Origin: Betaproteobacteria bacterium Ga0077540
GTDB taxonomy: Bacteria > Pseudomonadota > Gammaproteobacteria > Burkholderiales > Methylophilaceae
DNA length: 64,000 nucleotides
Direction: 5' to 3'
Assembly (NCBI GenBank): GCA_001464125.1
Contig: LNEP01000006.1
Location: 98,310 to 162,309 of the forward strand
The position numbers and the translations under genes were made by a program. The first letter of the stretch is position 1, and every line of letters starts with the position of its first letter. Under the pieces are notes generated by a model. It ran no database searches. It had not been told where the DNA came from and was given only the letters and a program-made list of their open reading frames with translations. Below, in pieces: positions 11,305 to 22,830 of the stretch.

Positions 11305-11880
11305 TTACTTTAGCTCTTTTACGGGCCAAGAATAAATGGGAGAAGCCAAGTTCCAATCTTCAGAACCCAAAGTATCGACCTGAATGGCTTTGGGTAACTT
11401 GGATTTATCCAAACGCATGAGTATGGCCGCGCGATAAGGGGTGCCTTTTTCTAGTTGTTGCTTGGCCACCACACGCCAATCTCGTACCATCGACAACTGA
11501 TGGCGTGCTTCACTTAGGGATTCAAAAGATTTTTGATGTAGCTCGTCGCTTACTAGATATTGCTTGGTTAATGCATGATAACTGAGCTTAACCGACTTAC
11601 TGACGGTGACAATTTCATCATCGAACCAATACTCATGTGGCTCCACAATCTGAAACTCAACAAGAAAGCTAAGCGCCACCCCTTTGTTGATGGCCTCTTC
11701 GATACTGCTGTCGAAGCTAATTTCAAAATCCGCCTTCAGTTGGAGATACTCCTCGGAAGGCACTAGCTCTGCTGATTTGACAGCAATATTGTTAGCGGCA
11801 GCCCAAGCTAGGCAGGAAATGGCAAAGATGCCGAGGAAAACACTAAACTTTTTGTAATAGCGCATAAAACAATCCGTCAT
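11305..11880 (-). CDS. DUF4390 domain-containing protein
   Basis: Position between rsmB and ntrY; ADFEISFDSSIEEAINKGVALSFLVEF. Confidence 0.75.
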   Translation of the reverse strand: MTDCFMRYYKKFSVFLGIFAISCLAWAAANNIAVKSAELVPSEEYLQLKADFEISFDSSIEEAINKGVALSFLVEFQIVEPHEYWFDDEIVTVSKSVKLSYHALTKQYLVSDELHQKSFESLSEARHQLSMVRDWRVVAKQQLEKGTPYRAAILMRLDKSKLPKAIQVDTLGSEDWNLASPIYSWPVKELK

Positions 11881-13135
11881 GTAATGCGCTAGGAATTAAC
11901 TGACCATTTAAACATTGTATGTGTTGACCCAGATTAGTCTCTAATTGAATCGGCAACTGCTTAGCATCAGCGTGCTGACTCAAAAATGCATCCATTTGTC
12001 GTTGATTTTCTTGCTCAAAGACAGAACAAGTAACATAAAGCAATTTACCGCCTTTTGCCAATATTTGCCATAAATTCAACAAAATTGCCGATTGCTGTTG
12101 CGTGAATGAGACAATATCTGCCTCACGTCGCAACCATTTTATATCCACATGACGGCGGACAATCCCAGATGCGCTACAGGGCACATCGGCCAGTATTCGG
12201 TCAAACAATTGTCCATCGTACCAATTGTCTGTATTGGCAGCATTGCCCACCTTTAAAGTTGCGTGCGCAGAGAGTCTTGCTAGGTTACTAGATACACGTT
12301 CCAAACGTGACGCATCATTATCAATCGCAGTGAGGTCTATATCCGCAGATTCTAGTAAGTGTCCAGTTTTGCCTCCAGGCGCACAGCATGCGTCTAGCAC
12401 ACGCATGTGCGGTGCTAAATCTAGCAAATAAGGGGCAAGTTGCGCACCGTAATCTTGCACAGAAACCACACCATCAGCAAAGCCAGGTACTTTATCGACT
12501 GGCATGGGTTGTTCCAACATGACCGCACAAGGCCCAATCTGCTGAGATGCAATCCCTTGTCGATCAAGTAATTGTACATAGTCTTGTGTACTGATTTTGC
12601 GCTGATTGACCCGTAAGGTCATAGGCGGATGGGTGTTACCCACCAGTAGCATTGCTTGCCAATGTGTTGGATATTGCTTTTTTAGCGTGTTTATCCACCA
12701 TTGCGGGTAAGAATAAGTGGCAACTTCATGCTTAGCCACCTGTGTAGCAAGCGCATCTTTCTGACGCAAAAAGTTACGCAATACACCATTTACCAACCCT
12801 TTTGCCCATGCAGGTTTTGCGTAACTAGCCGCTTTTACTGCTTGATTGACGACAGTAAAATCATCCGCCTTGTCATGTAACAGCTGAAACAGCGCCACCA
12901 ATAACAATGCATGCACGTGACCATCTGAAAGCGGTTTTTCTAGCAATTGATTGAGATAAATTTCTAACTCACCATAAAATCGCAAGGTGCCATAGCTTAA
13001 ATCCGCACCTGCGCCACGCTGCTGGGGCGTCGCATTGCCAAAACGTTGCTGAGCATCTGGCAAGGAAAGCGTAAGATTTCTGCCGGATAACACCTGGCGG
13101 ACAGCGTTAGCTGCAATTTGTTGAGCGATATACAC
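11843..13135 (-). CDS. rsmB: 16S rRNA (cytosine967-C5)-methyltransferase
   Basis: NusB-like N-terminus plus LDACCAPGGKTGHLLE and DVPCSASG motifs. Confidence 0.93.
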   Translation of the reverse strand: MYIAQQIAANAVRQVLSGRNLTLSLPDAQQRFGNATPQQRGAGADLSYGTLRFYGELEIYLNQLLEKPLSDGHVHALLLVALFQLLHDKADDFTVVNQAVKAASYAKPAWAKGLVNGVLRNFLRQKDALATQVAKHEVATYSYPQWWINTLKKQYPTHWQAMLLVGNTHPPMTLRVNQRKISTQDYVQLLDRQGIASQQIGPCAVMLEQPMPVDKVPGFADGVVSVQDYGAQLAPYLLDLAPHMRVLDACCAPGGKTGHLLESADIDLTAIDNDASRLERVSSNLARLSAHATLKVGNAANTDNWYDGQLFDRILADVPCSASGIVRRHVDIKWLRREADIVSFTQQQSAILLNLWQILAKGGKLLYVTCSVFEQENQRQMDAFLSQHADAKQLPIQLETNLGQHIQCLNGQLIPSALHDGLFYALLQKV

Positions 13136-13225
13136 GGTGGCTACTTTAAATTTGACTTTAGATTTAGTGAGAATTGATTCTACTTGATTCGTGTATGCAA
13201 AACCTCAGACTTTGTGACTTAGCCA

Positions 13226-13257
13226 CAAAAAAGGGCGATGCACGCATCGCCCTTTTG
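13226..13257 (-). terminator. Rho-independent terminator downstream of htpX
   Basis: AAGGGCGATGC/GCATCGCCCTT stem. Confidence 0.65.
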
Positions 13258-13272
13258 GAATTTACTAGCCGT

Positions 13273-14136
13273 TTAGTACTGATTAGCTAGCGCCATTAAT
13301 TTGGCAATCCGCTCTTCGGTTTGCGGATGTGTGCTAAACAAGCCTCTCAAACTTCCACCAGACAATGGATTAATAATCATCATTTGCCCAGTTTCGGGGT
13401 GAGCCTCTGCAGTCTCGTTAGGTATTTGATGGGCGTAGTGATGAATTTTCTCCAGCGCACTCGCCAAGGCTTTGGGATCTCGACTGATGTCCGCACCCAT
13501 TCTATCTGCCTCAAACTCTCGCGCACGTGAGATAGCCATCTGTATCAGAGAGGCAGCCAACGGCGCAAGAAACATCATCAATATGCCAAGCAATGGATTG
13601 ACATTACGCTCCCCATTGGCGTTATGACCACCGCCAAACATCATGCCAAACTGTGCAATCGATGCAATCGCACCGGCTACCGTAGCAGAGATTGTGGAAA
13701 TCAACGTATCTCGATTTTTTACGTGCGCCAATTCATGTGCCATCACGCCGCGCAATTCACGCTCGTTCAAAATTTTCATAATGCCCACTGTAGCCGCCAC
13801 CGCCGCATTATCTGGGTTACGTCCCGTCGCAAATGCGTTGGGCTGAGATTCGTTGATGACGTACACTTTAGGCATCGGCAATTGCGCATTTTCAGCCAAC
13901 TCTTTGACCATGCTGTAATAATTTCTAAATTGCGTATTGTCTGGCGTCACTTCCATCGCACCATACATTTTAAGTACCGCTTTATCGCTAAACCAATAAG
14001 CGTATACATTCATTGCAGCTGCTAGCACTAAGGCAATCATCATGCCACCAGCGCCGCCCATGGCAGCACCTACGCTACCAAATAACGCCACAATCGCGGC
14101 CATCAGCACGAATGTTTTCATCCAATTTCCAAACAT
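13273..14136 (-). CDS. htpX: Protease HtpX
   Basis: [17 protein letters not shown]48 family membrane protein. Confidence 0.95.
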   Translation of the reverse strand: MFGNWMKTFVLMAAIVALFGSVGAAMGGAGGMMIALVLAAAMNVYAYWFSDKAVLKMYGAMEVTPDNTQFRNYYSMVKELAENAQLPMPKVYVINESQPNAFATGRNPDNAAVAATVGIMKILNERELRGVMAHELAHVKNRDTLISTISATVAGAIASIAQFGMMFGGGHNANGERNVNPLLGILMMFLAPLAASLIQMAISRAREFEADRMGADISRDPKALASALEKIHHYAHQIPNETAEAHPETGQMMIINPLSGGSLRGLFSTHPQTEERIAKLMALANQY

Positions 14137-14234
14137 GTCTTTCTCCTCAATTCAGATGCTATCCATCTAGCAATCAACTACTCTTGATATGCGTGCAAAT
14201 ATTAGATTTTCAATAGCACGGGGATAGAGCGCCT

Positions 14235-15173
14235 TTAAATAAAGGCTTCGCCCAGTTGAACATGCCGACCCTGAACAAATTGCTGTGCTGTCTGCCGCTT
14301 ACCACCTGGCATTTGCAGCTCTTCAATATCAAGTATCCCCTCACCACATGCCACTGTTAGCTTCCCATCCATCGCGACAATTTCACCAGGTTGTGCTTTG
14401 GTGGTGGTGCTGGATTCTGGTCGATAAGTTGCGTACCAAATCTTGCATACCTCACCCCTAAACGTGCTGGACGCCACTGGGAACGGATTAAATGCTCTGA
14501 CTTGTCTGGATAATGCCTCGGCAGTTTGCTGCCAGTTGATGGCTGACTCCGACTTTTCTAGCTTGTGGGCATAAGTCACAAGTGCTTCATGCTGCGGGGT
14601 GGATGGCAACTTGCCATCCTTCTCAAGGGTAGCCATCGCATTCACCATCAGCTGCGCACCCAGCAAACTTAAGGCGTCATGCAAACTTTGCGTCGTATCA
14701 GTTGGCAATATGGGAACATGCCCCTTCAAAACCATTGCCCCAGCGTCTAACGCTGGCACCACTTCCATAATCGTCACGCCTGTTTCGGCATCCCCAGCCA
14801 ATATGGCGCGGTGTATAGGCGCAGCGCCCCGCCATCTTGGTAGTAACGATGCGTGAATGTTGTAGCAACCTAGTTTAGGCATGGCTAATACAGGGGTGGG
14901 AATAATTAAACCGTAGGCAGCAACAATCATCACATCCGCATCTGCTTCTGCGATCCTAGCTTGCACCTCGGCTGGCTTGAGAGATTCCGGTTGATATACT
15001 GGCAATTGATGTTGCAAGGCCAATTGTTTAACAGAGCTGGCTCGAAGCTGCATGCCTCTTCCGGCTGGTCGATCTGGTTGCGTTAGCACCATGACGATGT
15101 TGTGCCCAGCCTCGATTAAGGCTGATAATGCAGGCACTGCAAACTCAGGCGTCCCTGCAAAAATAATGTTCAT
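14235..15173 (-). CDS. fmt: Methionyl-tRNA formyltransferase
   Basis: FAGTPEFAVPAL..NIHASLLPRWRGAAPIHRAI. Confidence 0.96.
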   Translation of the reverse strand: MNIIFAGTPEFAVPALSALIEAGHNIVMVLTQPDRPAGRGMQLRASSVKQLALQHQLPVYQPESLKPAEVQARIAEADADVMIVAAYGLIIPTPVLAMPKLGCYNIHASLLPRWRGAAPIHRAILAGDAETGVTIMEVVPALDAGAMVLKGHVPILPTDTTQSLHDALSLLGAQLMVNAMATLEKDGKLPSTPQHEALVTYAHKLEKSESAINWQQTAEALSRQVRAFNPFPVASSTFRGEVCKIWYATYRPESSTTTKAQPGEIVAMDGKLTVACGEGILDIEELQMPGGKRQTAQQFVQGRHVQLGEAFI

Positions 15174-15231
15174 GCGTCAAACTTTCTTGTAAGAATATAC
15201 TGTGAAGATAAACCTGCTGAAATGGCGCGCA

Positions 15232-15747
15232 CTAATAGCTATTTCTCTCAATTTCACGCGAATGCTTGAGCATTTTGGTTTTAATGCGGTTACGCTTGAG
15301 CGGCGAAAGATACTCAACAAATACCTTGCCTTTTAGATGATCCATTTCATGCTGGATACATACACTTAACAATCCGTCGGCATCTAGTGTAAATTTTTTG
15401 CCATCCACATCATAAGCTTCCACTTTAATTTGCTCGGCACGCGACACGGTTTCATAAATCCCAGGCACAGACAAGCAACCCTCTTCATAGGTTTGGGTGC
15501 CTGATTGACTCAAGATTTTTGGGTTAATCAATACCAACAAGTCGTTTTGCTCTTTGCTGGTATCAATCACGATCAATTGCACATGATGATTCACTTGTGT
15601 TGCGGCCAGTCCAATGCCGGGGGCTGCATACATGGTTTCCTTCATATCCTGCACCAATCGCTTTAAGTTGGCATCAAAGGTCGTGACGGGTTTGGCCACT
15701 GTATGCAAACGTGGATCTGGGTAATTCAGTATTGTAAGTAGCGCCAT
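15232..15747 (-). CDS. def: Peptide deformylase
   Basis: [29 protein letters not shown]. Confidence 0.96.
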   Translation of the reverse strand: MALLTILNYPDPRLHTVAKPVTTFDANLKRLVQDMKETMYAAPGIGLAATQVNHHVQLIVIDTSKEQNDLLVLINPKILSQSGTQTYEEGCLSVPGIYETVSRAEQIKVEAYDVDGKKFTLDADGLLSVCIQHEMDHLKGKVFVEYLSPLKRNRIKTKMLKHSREIERNSY

Positions 15748-15891
15748 AAACTAAAAGTGTTGTCTTATATCAACAATCCCTATTTTGAACATGTTTGAAT
15801 TGCCAAAAAAGCTTGATTGTTGAATGAATTACATGATAAATTTAATGCAACTTCGCGGATTTTTCCGCTCTTTTTGACCGAGGTCAACTGT

Positions 15892-16953
15892 ATGTTTCGT
15901 TCTATTATAACGCTGCTGAGTCTAAGTTGTTTATGCTTATCTGTTCACGCAGACGAAATTACATTACAAAAAAATCATCCAGAGCGCTATGTGGTTAAAA
16001 AGGGTGACACCCTTTGGGGCATCTCTGGCACCTTTCTTAAAGACCCATGGAAGTGGCCAAAAGTTTGGAAAATGAATCGTGCGGAGATCAAAAATCCACA
16101 TTTAATTTATCCTGGCGATGTAGTGGTACTCGACATGTCTAGCGGGAGCCCTGAGTTTAAACTTTTACGCCAGACAGTCACTTTAGAACCTGGCGTTATC
16201 GAAGAGCCACTTGAAAAAGAAGCCATCTATACCATTCCACCCAATGTCATCGGCCCTTTCTTGAGCCAACCTTTACTCATTGAGCAGGATGAGCTTGAAA
16301 CTGCGCCACGTATAGTCGGCGCTCAGGATAATCGTCTTATTTTAAGTCCGGGCACACGTGTGTATATCAATAACCTAGAGGAAGGTGATAAAAAATTCTG
16401 GAATATTTATCGCCCTGGTGATGTGTTAAAGGATCCGGAATCAAATGAGATATTGGGCACCGAGGCAATTTATTTAGGTGATTTAAAAATTAGCAAGTTT
16501 GGTCAGCCCGCATCTGGCAACATCGTGAAAGCTAAAGAAGAAATTTTTAGTAAGGATAGATTAGTTGTTGCATCGGAGGGGTTTAAAGAAAGTTTTGTGC
16601 CGCATGCACCTGATAATGAGGTTAGTGGCCGTATTATCAAAATTTATGGTGGTGTTGCTGAGGCTGGACCTGAAACTGTAGTCTCCATCAATTTGGGCAA
16701 GCTCAATGGCATTGAAGATGGTCACGTGTTGGCGATTAGTCGTCACGGTCGGTTAATCAAAGATCCAGAATACAAAGAAGACAAATCCAAACCAGTTGAT
16801 AAAGAGAGCAAAGTGAAGCCGGATGAAATCAAGCTACCCGATGAACGCGTTGGCTTGGTCATGGTTTTCAGAACCTTCGATCGTGTCTCCTATGGCCTGA
16901 TTATGCAGACCTCTGATGCTATTTACACATTGGATACCGTACATACGCCTTAA
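15892..16953 (+). CDS. LysM peptidoglycan-binding domain protein, secreted
   Basis: Signal peptide from internal ATG (ORF track starts at 15817) and YVVKKGDTLWGISG..DPWKWPKVWKMN LysM domain. Confidence 0.88.
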   Translation: MFRSIITLLSLSCLCLSVHADEITLQKNHPERYVVKKGDTLWGISGTFLKDPWKWPKVWKMNRAEIKNPHLIYPGDVVVLDMSSGSPEFKLLRQTVTLEPGVIEEPLEKEAIYTIPPNVIGPFLSQPLLIEQDELETAPRIVGAQDNRLILSPGTRVYINNLEEGDKKFWNIYRPGDVLKDPESNEILGTEAIYLGDLKISKFGQPASGNIVKAKEEIFSKDRLVVASEGFKESFVPHAPDNEVSGRIIKIYGGVAEAGPETVVSINLGKLNGIEDGHVLAISRHGRLIKDPEYKEDKSKPVDKESKVKPDEIKLPDERVGLVMVFRTFDRVSYGLIMQTSDAIYTLDTVHTP

Positions 16954-16956
16954 AAC

Positions 16957-18081
16957 ATGTCGCAAATCGTCAGCGAGACAGATCGGGACATCGCTTCTTG
17001 GATTGCACTGAGTATAATTGATGGTATTGGTAGCGTCACGCTTTGCCAGCTTCTGCGTAAGTTTGGCTCACCCACTGGGGTATTTTCTGCTAGCAAATCC
17101 CAATTAAAAGAGATTGTGGATGACAAAATCGCATCATCCATTTTTAGCGGTCTGGATGAAAACGCAATTGCACCTACATTGGCATGGTTATCCGATCCCC
17201 AAAACCATATCATCACCCTGGCTGATAGCTTTTACCCAAAAGTGCTGCTGGAAATAGCCAACCCACCTGCCGTGCTTTATGCAAAAGGTAATATCGATTG
17301 TTTATCGCAGCCTTGTTTGGCGGTGGTAGGGAGTCGCAATGCCACCCCACAAGGCGAGAAAAATGCTGAGGACTTCTCAGAGAACTTAAGTCGGCAAGGC
17401 CTCTGTATCGTAAGCGGTATGGCGCTTGGCATTGATGGCGCAGCCCATCGCGGTGCATTAAAAGCAAATGGCGCCACCATTGCAGTAGTAGGCACGGGCT
17501 TAGATATTGTATACCCTGCCAAACATCGCGGCTTAGCGCATCAAATTGTATCCAATGGCTTGATACTCTCTGAGTTCGCTTTAGGTACTCCATCTAAAGC
17601 ACAAAACTTCCCCAGAAGAAACCGTATTATTAGTGGGTTGAGCTTAGGGTGTTTGGTCATCGAAGCCAATTTAGATAGCGGTTCGTTGATTACTGCTAGG
17701 TTAGCTGTCGAGCAAGGACGAGAAGTTTTTGCAATTCCCGGCTCCATTCATTCTCCAGTGGCTAAAGGCTGTCACCAATTGATCAAACAAGGCGCCAAGC
17801 TTGTTGAGTCAACTGATGATATTTTGAGCGAATTGCAGCCACTTTTGCAATTCTCAAACACGTCAAGTACTAGCCCAAACGGGTCACTACCCAAACGGGC
17901 TAATGAGACCCCAGAAACCAATACAGTACTGGATTCCATGGGGTTTGAGCCTATCCATTTTGACACCATACTGACCCACACTGGCTTGACTGTGAGTGCG
18001 CTTTCAACGATGCTAACGTTACTGGAGTTGGATGGGAAAGTTTCGCCTGTAAATGGAGGGAAGTTTCAACGTCTCGTTTAG
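16957..18081 (+). CDS. dprA: DNA-processing protein DprA
   Basis: VVGSRNATPQGEKNAEDFSENLSRQGLCIVSGMALGIDGAAHRGAL..FPRRNRIISGLS. Confidence 0.95.
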   Translation: MSQIVSETDRDIASWIALSIIDGIGSVTLCQLLRKFGSPTGVFSASKSQLKEIVDDKIASSIFSGLDENAIAPTLAWLSDPQNHIITLADSFYPKVLLEIANPPAVLYAKGNIDCLSQPCLAVVGSRNATPQGEKNAEDFSENLSRQGLCIVSGMALGIDGAAHRGALKANGATIAVVGTGLDIVYPAKHRGLAHQIVSNGLILSEFALGTPSKAQNFPRRNRIISGLSLGCLVIEANLDSGSLITARLAVEQGREVFAIPGSIHSPVAKGCHQLIKQGAKLVESTDDILSELQPLLQFSNTSSTSPNGSLPKRANETPETNTVLDSMGFEPIHFDTILTHTGLTVSALSTMLTLLELDGKVSPVNGGKFQRLV

Positions 18082-18130
18082 TAGTTAACGATACTCAGTG
18101 GCTTTTATAATAGATAATTGAGGAGATAAC

Positions 18131-18604
18131 ATGTTAGAAGTGTTAATTTTTATGTTCCAGAACTATCTTGGAACGCAGCCTCAATTGAACGCTGCTGATA
18201 TTGAGGAAGACTTTTTAGCCCAAGAATTATCCCAAGCGGGGTTTGACCACAGCGATATTGCTGGGGCGTTTGATTGGTATAAACAACTTCGATGTCTAAT
18301 CAGCCAACCTTATCATCAATACCTTTCGAATCCGACGTCATTTCGTGTCTATATCGACCAAGAGCTAGAACGTATTGATGCCGAAAGTTTTGGATTTTTA
18401 AGCTTTGTAGAGCAAGCGGGTGTGATCAAACCGAATGAGCGTGATTTGATTATTGACCGCGCTATGGCGCTCAAACAAAAAGATATTACGATTGAAGAAG
18501 TACGTTGGATTACCATGATGGTATTGTGGAATGACAACCGCAAAAAAGATTACCTGTTTGTGGAAGACGCAGTGTTTAATCCAAAAGGCTTAACCCTACA
18601 GTAA
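18131..18604 (+). CDS. smg: Smg family protein (DUF494)
   Basis: MLEVLIFMFQNYLG..; downstream of dprA. Confidence 0.9.
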   Translation: MLEVLIFMFQNYLGTQPQLNAADIEEDFLAQELSQAGFDHSDIAGAFDWYKQLRCLISQPYHQYLSNPTSFRVYIDQELERIDAESFGFLSFVEQAGVIKPNERDLIIDRAMALKQKDITIEEVRWITMMVLWNDNRKKDYLFVEDAVFNPKGLTLQ

Positions 18605-18619
18605 CCTTGGTAGCGCCTA

Positions 18620-18652
18620 ATAAAAAAACCCTAGCTAGGCTAGGTTTTTTCG
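18620..18652. terminator. Rho-independent terminator, convergent smg/metF
   Basis: AAAAAACCCTAGCTAGGCTAGGTTTTTT. Confidence 0.65.
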
Positions 18653-18666
18653 TTTAATACTCAATA

Positions 18667-19500
18667 TTAAGCAGGCAGATTTTGAATAATCTTGGCAATA
18701 GTACCCGCCTGATTCAATGTATAAAAATGCATATTCTTAACACCAGCTGCAATAAGCCTTTGGCACATTTCAGTCACCACATCTGCACCATAAGCCCTTA
18801 GAGAAGCCATGTCATCGCCATAAGCCTCCAAACGCAATCGTAACCAGCGTGGAATTTCCGCACCACATACCCCAGAAAAACGCGCCAGTTGTGTGTAGTT
18901 ATAGATTGGCATGATGCCAGGCACAATAGGCACTACTATATTTTCTTGATCACATGCTTCTAAAAAGCGGAAGTACGCATCGGCATTATAAAAATATTGA
19001 GTGATAGCGGAATTAGCACCAGCCTCTACCTTACGTTTAAAGTTAGCAATATCTTTGGCCGCTGATTGTGCTTCCGGATGGAACTCCGGATACGCTGCCA
19101 CTTCGATATGAAACCAATCGCCTGTCTCCTGACGAATAAACGTTACCAGTTCATTGGCATACTTAAAGTCGCCTGCACTGACCTCGCCAGAAGGTACGTC
19201 TCCGCGCAAAGTCACCAAACGCTTAATGCCTTTGGCTTGATACGCACTCAGTAACTCGCGTATCTCTTCCTTACTCGAGGAGATACAAGAAATATGCGGC
19301 GCCGCAGCGTAACCTTCACCTTGGATTTCAAACACAGTTTCCATAGTTCGGTCACGCGTAGAGCCACCCGCCCCAAAGGTAACTGAGAAAAATTCTGGCT
19401 TAAATTGCGCAAGTGATTTTCTCGCCTCGCGCAAATTAGCCACCCCATCCGCGGTCTTGGGTGGAAAGAATTCAAAACTATAAGCAATAGGTGGATTCAC
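18667..19500 (-). CDS. metF: Methylenetetrahydrofolate reductase
   Basis: SFEFFPPKTADG..VTFGAGGSTRDRT. Confidence 0.95.
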   Translation of the reverse strand: MNPPIAYSFEFFPPKTADGVANLREARKSLAQFKPEFFSVTFGAGGSTRDRTMETVFEIQGEGYAAAPHISCISSSKEEIRELLSAYQAKGIKRLVTLRGDVPSGEVSAGDFKYANELVTFIRQETGDWFHIEVAAYPEFHPEAQSAAKDIANFKRKVEAGANSAITQYFYNADAYFRFLEACDQENIVVPIVPGIMPIYNYTQLARFSGVCGAEIPRWLRLRLEAYGDDMASLRAYGADVVTEMCQRLIAAGVKNMHFYTLNQAGTIAKIIQNLPA

Positions 19501-19530
19501 GTTTTCTAATCTTTATTAATCTTCAACACA

Positions 19531-19905
19531 TCAATCTTTATCGACAACAATCGCACTTAATATCCATGAAATCACGCTGTAAACGATGGCGCCGATAATA
19601 CCCGCCATGACACTCTGAACAGTGAAGCCATCCAAAAAATTGCCTACCGCCCAGAACAGAATACCATTAATCACAAAGATAAATAGGCCGAGTGTCAGGA
19701 TAGTCACAGGCAAGGTTAGCACAACCAAAATTGGTTTAATTAACATATTCACTAAACCAATAATCACTGCAGCAATCAGTGCGGTTGTAAAACTGGCTAC
19801 CTGAATACCAGGCACAATATACGTCACGCCCATCAACGCCAACGCGTTAAGCACCCAACCAATCAACAGTTTAAACATCGCATGCTCCTTAGAATATCCC
19901 ACCAA
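19531..19905 (-). CDS. Phage holin family / 4-TM membrane protein
   Basis: LLIGWVLNALALMGVTYIVPGIQVASF hydrophobic family; start likely at internal ATG. Confidence 0.8.
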   Translation of the reverse strand: MVGYSKEHAMFKLLIGWVLNALALMGVTYIVPGIQVASFTTALIAAVIIGLVNMLIKPILVVLTLPVTILTLGLFIFVINGILFWAVGNFLDGFTVQSVMAGIIGAIVYSVISWILSAIVVDKD

Positions 19906-19982
19906 ACAATGGGTGCAGTCAGTGTAGCACTGAATAATTATTTGGTGGGAACAGCTATTATTCTATGGACCAAACACGCTAC

Positions 19983-21392
19983 TTAGTAACGGTAGTGGTC
20001 TGGTTTATAAGGACCTTGTTTAGCCACACCAATGTATGCTGCCTGCTGATCTGTCAATTCAGTGAGTTGCGCATTGAGTTTTTTCAATTGCAATACAGCC
20101 ACTTTCTCATCCAAATGCTTAGGTAAGGTATACACACCCACTGGGTAATTTGCAGTTTGTGTAAACAACTCAATTTGCGCAATGGTTTGGTTAGCAAAGC
20201 TAGAGCTCATTACATAACTAGGATGGCCAGTACCACAGCCCAAGTTTACCAAACGGCCTTTGGCCAATAAGATAATACGTTTGCCATCTGGGAAAACCAC
20301 ATGATCCACTTGTGGTTTGATTTCATCCCACTCGTATTTCTCAAGCGAAGCAACGTCAATCTCGTTATCAAAGTGGCCGATGTTACATACAATGGCTTGG
20401 TCTTTCATTTTCGCCATATGGTCATGCGTAATCACATGGTAATTGCCGGTAGCTGTCACAAAAATATCTGCATGCTCAGCGGCATAATCCATCGTTACCA
20501 CACGGTAACCTTCCATCGCTGCTTGCAATGCACAGATTGGGTCAATTTCAGTCACCCACACTTGCGCAGACAATGCGCGCAATGCTTGCGCTGAACCCTT
20601 ACCCACATCACCGTAACCTGCAACCACCGCCACTTTACCTGCAATCATCACGTCAGTGGCACGTTTAATGCCATCCACCAATGACTCACGGCAACCGTAC
20701 AAATTATCGAATTTTGATTTAGTCACAGAGTCGTTTACATTAATAGCAGGGAAAGCCAACTTGCCTTCTTTATGCATTTGATACAAACGATGCACGCCGG
20801 TAGTGGTTTCTTCTGTCACGCCTTTGACTTTGCTTAGGCGTGTTGAGTACCAAGTAGGATCGACTTTTAACTTTTCTTTGATGGAGTTAAACAAGCAGAT
20901 TTCTTCTTCAGAACCTGGGTTGGCCAATACAGAAAGATCTTTTTCAGCACGAGTACCTAGGTGTAACAACAAGGTTGCATCGCCACCGTCATCTAAAATC
21001 ATGTTGGTGTAGCCCCCATCTGTCCATTCAAAAATGCGGTGGGTGTAATCCCAATAATCTTCTAGTGATTCACCTTTTACTGCAAACACTGGCGTACCAG
21101 TAGCCGCAATGGCAGCAGCAGCGTGGTCTTGTGTGGAGTAGATATTGCATGAAGCCCAGCGCACATCTGCGCCTAAGTCTTTCAGTGTTTCAATCAACAC
21201 TGCGGTTTGGATGGTCATGTGAAGTGAACCAGTAATGCGCGCACCTTTCAGTGGTTGCGCTTTTGCATACTCTTCACGAATTGCCATTAAACCTGGCATT
21301 TCAGTCTCGGCAATCGCAATTTCTTTGCGACCCCAATCAGCCAATGATAAATCGGCAATTACATAGTCTTTGAAATCAGCTACAGTATTCAT
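19983..21392 (-). CDS. ahcY: Adenosylhomocysteinase
   Basis: [53 protein letters not shown] track start 21431 probably too early. Confidence 0.95.
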   Translation of the reverse strand: MNTVADFKDYVIADLSLADWGRKEIAIAETEMPGLMAIREEYAKAQPLKGARITGSLHMTIQTAVLIETLKDLGADVRWASCNIYSTQDHAAAAIAATGTPVFAVKGESLEDYWDYTHRIFEWTDGGYTNMILDDGGDATLLLHLGTRAEKDLSVLANPGSEEEICLFNSIKEKLKVDPTWYSTRLSKVKGVTEETTTGVHRLYQMHKEGKLAFPAINVNDSVTKSKFDNLYGCRESLVDGIKRATDVMIAGKVAVVAGYGDVGKGSAQALRALSAQVWVTEIDPICALQAAMEGYRVVTMDYAAEHADIFVTATGNYHVITHDHMAKMKDQAIVCNIGHFDNEIDVASLEKYEWDEIKPQVDHVVFPDGKRIILLAKGRLVNLGCGTGHPSYVMSSSFANQTIAQIELFTQTANYPVGVYTLPKHLDEKVAVLQLKKLNAQLTELTDQQAAYIGVAKQGPYKPDHYRY

Positions 21393-21479
21393 AATCTTCC
21401 TTAATGAATGAAAACTGAGCAGGGAAAACATACTGGAGGGCCTACGCTCACCTTTATATTCCGTGCTCGCACAGTTATT

Positions 21480-21555
21480 AAAAGTGAACGCCGTTTACAA
21501 CATCTCTGAGCCTGGGAGCATGGGAATAACTCTCGCAGCGTTCCTCAGAAGGACA
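21480..21555 (-). promoter_or_regulatory. S-adenosylhomocysteine (SAH) riboswitch upstream of ahcY
   Basis: Minus strand CTGAGGAACGCTGCGAG...CAGGCTCAG...AACGGCGTTCAC matches the recalled SAH (ahcY-element) consensus and sits in the ahcY leader. Confidence 0.88.
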
Positions 21556-21588
21556 ACATTATATCGCTAAAACAATCATTTGCCAAAA

Positions 21589-22830
21589 TCAGACGTCTTT
21601 AGGCGTCCAAAGTTCATGCACATCATGAATCCCCCAACTGTGAGCGGATTCGTGACCAACAATTTCATCCATTGCACTTGCTTTAGATAAATCAACCACC
21701 TCTACTTGGATGCGCGCTCTAGATTTAGTCGAGAAAAAGACTTTCACAACCGGCTGTAATAAGGTCTTCGTGGATTGATCGATCACCACTGCCAAGCGAC
21801 CAGATTTGAGCAGCACCACTGAACCGATAGGATAAATGCCAACGCTTTTCACAAAGGCTTTAAACACGGTCTGATCAAAATGGTTTTTCCATTGTGCCAT
21901 CCGCTGCAAGGATACACCTGGTTCCCAGCCATCTTTGTATGGACGATTTGAAGTCACAGCATCATACACATCACAAACGGCACCCATCTTAGCAAGCAAG
22001 CTAATTTGGTCACCTTTGAGCTGTTTAGGATAGCCGGAGCCATCAACTTTCTCATGATGATGTAGACAGACATCTAATGTCACAGGGTCGTCAATACCCG
22101 CCTTCAGCAATAAGGCATACCCCTCTTCGGGGTGAAGTTTCACCTTAGCAAACTCTTGATCCGTCAACGCACCGGGCTTATTGAGTATATCCAAAGAGAC
22201 TGCCGCCTTGCCTATGTCATGCATAAGACCAGCCAAGCCAGCTTGTCTAATTTCCGCATCCCCAAGCCCTAGCTCCTTGGCCAGGGCTGTCATCATGGCG
22301 CACACTGCCACGGAATGCATATAGGTGTAGTCATCTTGGTTTTTTAATCGCACTAAACTAATTAATGCGCCTTCGTTGCGTTTTATAGAAGCAGATATTT
22401 CCTCGACCAGTGGCATCACTGCTTCTGCATTGACGACCTTACCAAGACGCGCATCTTTAAACATGGAAGCTACTGCACGTTTAGACTCTTTAATAATGCG
22501 TGATGCTTGTTGCAACTCCTGCTCAATAGAAGTTTTTTCGATTTTCGATTCAGTTACATCGGTTTGCACCACTTTAGGTGCCTGTGTCTCGATTTGCGTA
22601 CACTCCTCCGCCACAACAGCACTTACTTCGGGAACATCCAATCCTTTAGCGGTATCAATTACTACTTCTTTGATGATACTGGACTGCAGTTTTTTCAGGT
22701 CCTGAATATCATTAAGTACAAATTTGGTTTTCCAAAAAGGATGATCCACCCAAGCACCATTAAGTGCATGGATATGCATGCCAATAATCACTTGATGTGT
22801 AGGAATGGTTTTAAGCATTGTAGACATCAT
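21589..22830 (-). CDS. HD-GYP domain phosphodiesterase with DUF3391
   Basis: HDIGKAAVSLDILNKPGALT, HHHEKVDGSGYPKQLKG. Confidence 0.92.
   Translation of the reverse strand: MMSTMLKTIPTHQVIIGMHIHALNGAWVDHPFWKTKFVLNDIQDLKKLQSSIIKEVVIDTAKGLDVPEVSAVVAEECTQIETQAPKVVQTDVTESKIEKTSIEQELQQASRIIKESKRAVASMFKDARLGKVVNAEAVMPLVEEISASIKRNEGALISLVRLKNQDDYTYMHSVAVCAMMTALAKELGLGDAEIRQAGLAGLMHDIGKAAVSLDILNKPGALTDQEFAKVKLHPEEGYALLLKAGIDDPVTLDVCLHHHEKVDGSGYPKQLKGDQISLLAKMGAVCDVYDAVTSNRPYKDGWEPGVSLQRMAQWKNHFDQTVFKAFVKSVGIYPIGSVVLLKSGRLAVVIDQSTKTLLQPVVKVFFSTKSRARIQVEVVDLSKASAMDEIVGHESAHSWGIHDVHELWTPKDV

Noticed and set aside
17870-17905. CCCAAACGGG repeat inside dprA
   Set aside because: Short coincidental repeat in a variable linker of DprA
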